From contig NZ_KE136472.1 of NCBI RefSeq assembly GCF_000407145.1, positions 434,001-498,000 of the forward strand: a DNA stretch of 64,000 nucleotides, given 5' to 3'. The notes under the pieces were generated by a model, which was not told where the DNA came from, did not search any database, and saw nothing but the letters and a program-made list of their open reading frames with translations. The stretch is from Enterococcus caccae ATCC BAA-1240 (GTDB lineage: Bacteria; Bacillota; Bacilli; Lactobacillales; Enterococcaceae). Below, one piece after another: positions 59,922-64,000 of this stretch; position 1 is the first letter of the stretch; each line of letters starts with the position of its first letter. A program made the position numbers and the translations under genes.

Positions 59922-60836
59922 CTAGTATTTAAAGATTCCAATCGGATAGTTTTTATCATCTTTCATTGGAATTGAAAATTGGTTGTATGTTAAAAATTTT
60001 ATTTCTTTTTTTAAATTTTCTGCTTGGAGTGTATCACCAATATTTTCCAGTAGTCTAACAAAATCATAAATATGTTCCATGTATTTATGATTTCCGGTCA
60101 ATAAATACTGTAATAAATTGTGTAAATATTGTAAATTCATACGATAATTGTAATTTGAAGCAGTCATATCTTGCTTATTTGCAAAAAGTATATATTTTTG
60201 AGCACCATTATAGTCTTTTTCATAGATTCGAGAAGTTATTAAATTTGTAATGGTTGTGTAAGCAAAATTTTTAGTGACATAGTCTCGTCGATTTTCATTT
60301 GGAATAGGGATTGCCCGAGCAATGATCAGGTCTTGCTGTTTAAACGTAAAGAATCTAATCATGTTACAGATAATAACATAATCGTATTGCTGATAGTAAT
60401 TTTTTTTCAATAAATACTGAGCTGTTTTTTTTATTTCTTGTTCAGTAATGGGGTCGATTTCTTCCCAAAACTGAGAAAAATAGGATTTTATAACAATGTA
60501 ATTTGAAAATTCTTTTAAATTAAGCTGCCTTTCTTTCAAAGTAGAATAATAGGCAATCAGTTTTTTCTTTTTTGTATGATTATCCAAGTGAGAAGCACAG
60601 TAATAGAAAAGATCTTTAAACTCTTTCTGATCTTCGTCTAAAGAAACATGTGCAAAAAACTCTTCAGAAGACACCGATAGTTTTTTTAAAACTTCTGCAA
60701 GAGTATCTATTCTAATGACTTGTTTTCCATGCTCGATTCGGGAATAAGACGAAGGGTCTAAATAATTGTCTAACATTTCTTTTTGAGTGAGATGCAATTG
60801 TTTTCTAAAGAAACGCAATGTTTCACCTATATTCAT
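59922..60836 (-). CDS. Rgg/GadR/MutR-family transcriptional regulator
   Basis: 304 residues on the minus strand. N-terminal XRE helix-turn-helix GETLRFFRKQLHLTQKEML and SSYSRIEHGKQVIRIDTL, then a ~230-residue all-helical TPR-like C-terminal domain (YDYVIICNMIRFFTF, IYEKDYNGAQKYILFANKQD). Rgg proteins bind short hydrophobic peptides encoded next to them. A 17-codon hydrophobic peptide gene lies divergently 201 nt away (61038), with a dyad in its promoter. A direct target could be that gene and what follows. Confidence 0.88.
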   Translation of the reverse strand: MNIGETLRFFRKQLHLTQKEMLDNYLDPSSYSRIEHGKQVIRIDTLAEVLKKLSVSSEEFFAHVSLDEDQKEFKDLFYYCASHLDNHTKKKKLIAYYSTLKERQLNLKEFSNYIVIKSYFSQFWEEIDPITEQEIKKTAQYLLKKNYYQQYDYVIICNMIRFFTFKQQDLIIARAIPIPNENRRDYVTKNFAYTTITNLITSRIYEKDYNGAQKYILFANKQDMTASNYNYRMNLQYLHNLLQYLLTGNHKYMEHIYDFVRLLENIGDTLQAENLKKEIKFLTYNQFSIPMKDDKNYPIGIFKY

Positions 60837-60972
60837 ACGTTATACTCCTTTGATTTGCAGATATGGCAAAAAAGAAGAAGAGTTTCATAGTGATTTGAAT
60901 TATTTGTAAAAAACAACTCTAATTCTTGTTCAATATGCAATAAAAGCTTAAAGTTATTTATTTAATTCTAAT

Positions 60973-61010
60973 AGTCTGTTATTATTATCTTGTAAAGATG
61001 TTTACAGACT
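60973..61010 (+). promoter_or_regulatory. Inverted repeat in promoter of the short peptide
   Basis: AGTCTGT (60973-60979) and ACAGACT (61004-61010) are perfect 7-bp arms 24 nt apart. They flank the -35 region of the peptide promoter and could bind a dimeric regulator such as the neighbouring Rgg. Confidence 0.45.
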
Positions 61011-61017
61011 ATATATT
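60990..61017 (+). promoter_or_regulatory. Promoter of the 17-codon peptide gene
   Basis: -35 TTGTAA (60990-60995), 16-nt spacer, -10 TATATT (61012-61017), leaving a ~14-nt leader that contains just the ribosome site. Confidence 0.5.
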
Positions 61018-61037
61018 ATTAGAATGGAGGAGAAAAA

Positions 61038-61091
61038 ATGATTTTAGCTGCTGTTGTTGCTGGGGTATTCGCGATTGTCGTAGCCCCTTAA
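61038..61091 (+). CDS. 17-residue hydrophobic peptide, candidate Rgg-type pheromone
   Basis: MILAAVVAGVFAIVVAP, preceded by GGAGGAG at ideal distance and a promoter. Nearly all residues are hydrophobic. Its location divergent from an Rgg gene matches the rgg-shp arrangement of streptococci, where a 20-30 residue SHP is exported, trimmed to its C-terminal ~8 residues, re-imported and bound by Rgg. It is shorter and lacks the N-terminal lysines of known SHPs, so a small membrane-active peptide or chance ORF are alternatives. A 13-bp hairpin follows the stop. Confidence 0.5.
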   Translation: MILAAVVAGVFAIVVAP

Positions 61092-61099
61092 AAATATGA

Positions 61100-61151
61100 G
61101 CATCTTCTAACATTTCAAAGCTTGGGGAAGTTTAGTGCTGTTAGAAGATGC
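61100..61151 (+). other. Hairpin after the short peptide gene
   Basis: GCATCTTCTAACA (61100-61112) and TGTTAGAAGATGC (61139-61151) are perfect 13-bp arms around a 26-nt loop, starting 8 nt after the stop. No T-run directly follows, so it may protect the mRNA end or be a small RNA rather than a simple terminator. Confidence 0.6.
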
Positions 61152-61270
61152 ATTCACAGTATTTTTAATTAAAATACTATTTATGTAAGTATAACATTCA
61201 CTGGAACAAATTGATAGTTATTTTTTACTATATTGGAAAATTACTTTATACTATATAAATATATATATAG

Positions 61271-61313
61271 AAACAGACAATCACGATTGGAACGTATTCA
61301 TGATTGTCTGTTT
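61271..61313 (+). terminator. Hairpin upstream of guanylate-kinase-like gene
   Basis: AAACAGACAATCA and TGATTGTCTGTTT are perfect 13-bp arms around a 17-nt loop; CTTTG follows. It may end the peptide transcript. Confidence 0.55.
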
Positions 61314-61365
61314 CTTTGAAGTTGTCTTTTAATTGTTGTATAGTGAATTCACAGGGGGGATAACG

Positions 61366-61953
61366 ATGAAAAGCAAGAAGCTGAAACATCCTTTTTTTGT
61401 TATTATCGGTCCGAGCGGATCAGGAAAAACTCGAGTAGCAGAAGCTGTTTTTCCAAAAGAGTACAAAGTGATTTCACATACAACTCGCCCAATTAGATCA
61501 GAAGAACAAGATGATATAGATTATTATTTTGAAACTAAAGAACAATTTGACTATTTAGTGAACACAGAAGCACTAGCTGAGTATGATACGTATCATGGTA
61601 ATCAATACGGGGTAGGAATTGCAGAATTACTGAACAAAACTAAAGATCATTATGCTTATGATGTTTTAACGATTAAAGGATTTCAGGAAATTCAAAAACA
61701 ATTTGGAAATATGGTTATTCCTATTTTTTTAGAAGTATCTAAAAAAAATGTATTATCAAGATTGGAAAGTAGAGAAGAAAATGAAGAAATTATAAAAGAG
61801 CGTGGAGCACTTTACGATCAAGAGTCAGGAAATATAGCGAAAGTGAGGGAGTATCCGTATCACTATATAATTGATGCGAATCAATCCTTTGAAAAGGTTG
61901 TCGAAGCTGTAAAGCGGGTGATCACTGAAGTAACTAGACTCAATCTAAGATAA
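61366..61953 (+). CDS. Guanylate kinase-like P-loop protein
   Basis: 195 residues from the ATG at 61366 after GGGGGG; an upstream in-frame start at 61333 lacks a site. P-loop IIGPSGSGKTRVAEA, SHTTRPIRSEEQDDIDYYF (GMP-binding style) and EYDTYHGNQYGVG follow the guanylate kinase fold. It differs enough from housekeeping Gmk to be a paralogue, perhaps regulatory. It lies downstream of the Rgg/peptide pair and could be its target. Confidence 0.8.
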   Translation: MKSKKLKHPFFVIIGPSGSGKTRVAEAVFPKEYKVISHTTRPIRSEEQDDIDYYFETKEQFDYLVNTEALAEYDTYHGNQYGVGIAELLNKTKDHYAYDVLTIKGFQEIQKQFGNMVIPIFLEVSKKNVLSRLESREENEEIIKERGALYDQESGNIAKVREYPYHYIIDANQSFEKVVEAVKRVITEVTRLNLR

Positions 61954-62197
61954 AATAAACTACATATTTCTGGCATCTATTATTTCAGAAACATTAGTTT
62001 AAAACAGGATAGAAACTAATTCATTTGTTTTCATTTTATAATGAGTGGAATAGAGAAATAGTTCACAAAAATGATTTTAGAATTTTTGACTGGGGGACAA
62101 GCAACATTTTATAAATATCTTTTATGACTATCGATGATCACTCAACGGTATGAACCTCACCAGGATTTCAATTAAATAAATAAAAGGTGAAAGAGTC

Positions 62198-62421
62198 ATG
62201 GATAGATGTCGGAGGAGTAAAATGTATGCAGTCATCAACTTTTTTAAGCGGAGTAATGTAGGTAAAAAGAAATTTGAACTGATGATGAAGATAATCAGGA
62301 GCGTTGTTATTACGCCAAAACTGAGAGATATCGACAATTCGAACATAATCATGAATAGGATCTTAATGAACGTATTAAGCAGTTCAAAAATCAAATTGCA
62401 CTGCTAAAATGGCCTGTTTAA
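62198..62421 (+). pseudogene. Remnant of a MerR-like regulator C-terminus
   Basis: No intact gene lies in the 700-nt gap 61954-62654. In frame 1 from 62278 the DNA reads a helical, charged end (ERYRQFEHNHE, stop, DLNERIKQFKNQIALLKWPV) like the C-terminal coiled coil of MerR regulators. The upstream part reads in another frame, with AAAGGTGA before an ATG at 62198 (69-codon frame). One frameshift and one stop are needed to join them, so this is best called a decayed gene. Confidence 0.35.
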
Positions 62422-62454
62422 ATAAGCAAAAAAATAAGTTTTCAACTATATAAG

Positions 62455-62500
62455 AAACCTAGGATAAGCTGAAATATTCATTTATTATTCTAGGTTTTTC
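62455..62500 (+). terminator. Terminator
   Basis: AAACCTAGGATAA pairs with TTATTCTAGGTTT (one G-U) around a 17-nt loop, followed by TTC. Confidence 0.75.
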
Positions 62501-62654
62501 ATTGTCAAAAAAGAGTTCTTACAAGTTAAAAAAATCACAAAATTACAAAAATGTAACTTGTATGCGTTAACGAATAATGGTTAAATGGAAGAGTATGACA
62601 ACATAAGTTATTGAAAATAATAGCTTTATAAAAAAGGAGATGAAGTGAAGAGTT

Positions 62655-63818
62655 ATGAAAAAGAAAAAAATAATGGTTATTGTGGGAGTCATTGCTGTAG
62701 TACTCATCGGACTATTTATTCTTCCCAATTTATTTGGTGGAAAGCCGACAGTTGGACCTGAAAAGAATGCGAACACAGAAGATTTAGGGATTGAATATTT
62801 TGAAGTTCCTGATATCGAGCAGGTCTATATCAACGGTGTAGTACAGCCAGAACAGGCTGAGGCATTTTCAAAAGACGCAAAAATGACAAGTACACCTGAA
62901 ATTAAAGTGAATAATGGAGATGTTGTTGAACCTGAAACGATTTTATTCACATATGAAGATAAAGAAATCACGAAAGAAATAGAATCACAAAATAACACAT
63001 TAAGTAAATTGGCTACTAAAAAACAGAATATCTATAAGAAATGGAATCGAGCAATCGATAATTATAATAAAACCAAAGCAGAGGAGCGAAATACAACTGG
63101 AGCTGCAATTGATGAACAACATCAAGCAGAGGTTGACAGTGTTGATGAAGAAATCTTATTTTCAAATGAAACGATTGCTGATTTGTCTACAAAACAATTT
63201 ATTTCAACCAAAGCGAAGTTCAAAGGTCGTGTTTCCATACCTGAGGTTAAAGACGAAAATGCACCAATCCTTCGTTTAACATCAGATGGTTTATATGTTG
63301 CAGGAAAAGTGAACGAAAAAGACTTAATGAAGATTGCTGTTGATCAAAAGGCCAATCTTTCTGTTGTTTCAAATGGTACTAGCGTTACAGGGAAAATTTC
63401 GTATATTGATGATAATCCGCCAGAAACAAAAGCAACGCCAAGTGAAAGTAGCAGTGCTGAGGGATCGATGTCTACTTATAATGTTAAATTATCACTTGAT
63501 AGTTTAGAAGGCATAAAAAATGGTTACCATATGCAGGCAACAATCAATTTAGGTGACAATAAAGCAATTGAAGTTCCTAAAAAAGCAATCCATGAGCAAG
63601 ACGGCAAAAAATATGTCTTAGTCAATGATTTTGGTTCTGTAATTCGCCGTGATATTCAAGTAGGGGAAGAAAAAGGAGAAAATATAGTTGTGAATTCAGG
63701 ATTAGAATCTGCTGATCGAATAATTCTTTCTTCGAAGAAAGAAGTCAAAGAAGGCGATTTAATTGGAGAAAGCAAGGATGAAACAGGAGAAGCAGCACCT
63801 ATAGCAGCTAAGGAATAG
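62655..63818 (+). CDS. Efflux adaptor subunit, MacA/HlyD-like
   Basis: 387 residues. One N-terminal TM (~6-24), then a membrane-fusion protein body: a biotinyl-lipoyl-like strand pair, a coiled coil (~120-180), and a beta-barrel with VAGKVNEKDLMKIAVDQKANLSV. In Gram-positives such adaptors pair with MacB-type ABC exporters; the ATPase gene starts 11 nt downstream. Substrate unknown (peptide, antibiotic or lipid). Confidence 0.88.
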   Translation: MKKKKIMVIVGVIAVVLIGLFILPNLFGGKPTVGPEKNANTEDLGIEYFEVPDIEQVYINGVVQPEQAEAFSKDAKMTSTPEIKVNNGDVVEPETILFTYEDKEITKEIESQNNTLSKLATKKQNIYKKWNRAIDNYNKTKAEERNTTGAAIDEQHQAEVDSVDEEILFSNETIADLSTKQFISTKAKFKGRVSIPEVKDENAPILRLTSDGLYVAGKVNEKDLMKIAVDQKANLSVVSNGTSVTGKISYIDDNPPETKATPSESSSAEGSMSTYNVKLSLDSLEGIKNGYHMQATINLGDNKAIEVPKKAIHEQDGKKYVLVNDFGSVIRRDIQVGEEKGENIVVNSGLESADRIILSSKKEVKEGDLIGESKDETGEAAPIAAKE

Positions 63819-63829
63819 GAGGAGCATAT

Positions 63830-64000
63830 ATGATACAACAAGAGCAAAGTCCGCGACCTCTCATTCAGATGCAAGCAATAAATAAATATTTTCCAGTTGG
63901 GAAAGAAAAATTGCAAGTGTTAAAATCATTGGATCTGACGATCAATGAAGGTGAATTTATTATGATTATGGGGAAATCTGGAAGTGGGAAAACCACATTG
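63830..64000 (+). CDS. ABC transporter ATP-binding protein, MacB/LolD-like (partial, cut by window end)
   Basis: 57 codons are visible. After AGGAGG the ATG opens MIQQEQSPRPLIQMQAIN; Walker A GKSGSGKTT is at ~48-56, just before the window ends. The start NKYFPVGKEKLQVLKSLDLTI is typical of MacB/LolD-type ATPases. Partner of the adaptor just upstream; permease expected beyond the window. Confidence 0.9.
   Translation, partial: MIQQEQSPRPLIQMQAINKYFPVGKEKLQVLKSLDLTINEGEFIMIMGKSGSGKTTL

Noticed and set aside
62128-62394. 88-codon minus-strand ORF with hydrophobic stretches
   Set aside because: It lacks a ribosome site and is antisense to the better-supported MerR-like remnant; AT-rich DNA often gives such hydrophobic frames.

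Overview
This window looks like a chromosomal segment of an Enterococcus, probably close to the E. faecalis group. That is inferred from the AT-rich low-GC Gram-positive gene style, the WxL/DUF916 surface-protein cluster, the gene order atpBEFHAGDC - DUF1146 - murA - epuA, and secG - est - rnr - smpB. No rRNA, tRNA or complete insertion sequence was seen. The last gene (63830) is cut by the window edge.

Layout. (1) 377-19363 is a long plus-strand surface locus. It starts with an orphan winged-helix regulator with a degenerate receiver-like domain. It continues with a pectate-lyase-like secreted protein, a large MucBP/WxL adhesin, a small sortase-anchored protein, two short WxL proteins and a DUF916/DUF3324 WxL scaffold. 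Next come a two-TM basic protein and two signal peptidase I paralogues, one of which lacks both catalytic residues. The locus ends with a YfhO-type GT-C enzyme, two lipoproteins, a GT39-like enzyme, a CsbB/GtrB-type GT2 and an acyltransferase. I read it as one envelope system: proteins are made, processed, scaffolded on the wall and possibly glycosylated. (2) 19580-28447 holds accessory regulation and transport: a HAD phosphatase, an autoregulated MerR-TipAS regulator, and an ABC-2 exporter divergent from a NarL-type two-component system, then a GtrA flippase. (3) 28529-30967 is NAD salvage (pncB, nadE). A type I-C-like CRISPR array with leader but without cas genes follows at 31155-31788. (4) 32044-37447 has two P-type ATPases, the second behind a Fur-like box, and an Fe-S/GNAT pair. 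(5) 37592-41565 is secG, est, rnr, smpB. (6) 41903-48908 is the complete F1Fo ATP synthase operon, interrupted between atpE and atpF by a 131-bp tandem duplication. (7) 49209-53968 is envelope housekeeping: DUF1146, murA, epuA, a 3D-domain protein, a PTS IIA-like protein and an AI-2E family protein. (8) 54014-59862 has azoreductase and a rhodanese-like protein lacking its cysteine, then a LicT-controlled beta-glucoside operon with two RAT/terminator switches. (9) 59922-64000 has an Rgg-family regulator divergent from a 17-codon hydrophobic peptide gene, a guanylate-kinase-like gene, a decayed MerR-like remnant and a MacA/MacB-type exporter.

The main candidates for something undescribed are: the WxL locus with a catalytically dead plus an active signal peptidase and its own glycosylation enzymes; the Rgg/short-peptide pair at 59922-61091; the cas-less I-C array; the 131-bp tandem repeat inside the atp operon; and two families of recurring structured intergenic elements. 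All function calls come from reading motifs, not from database searches.
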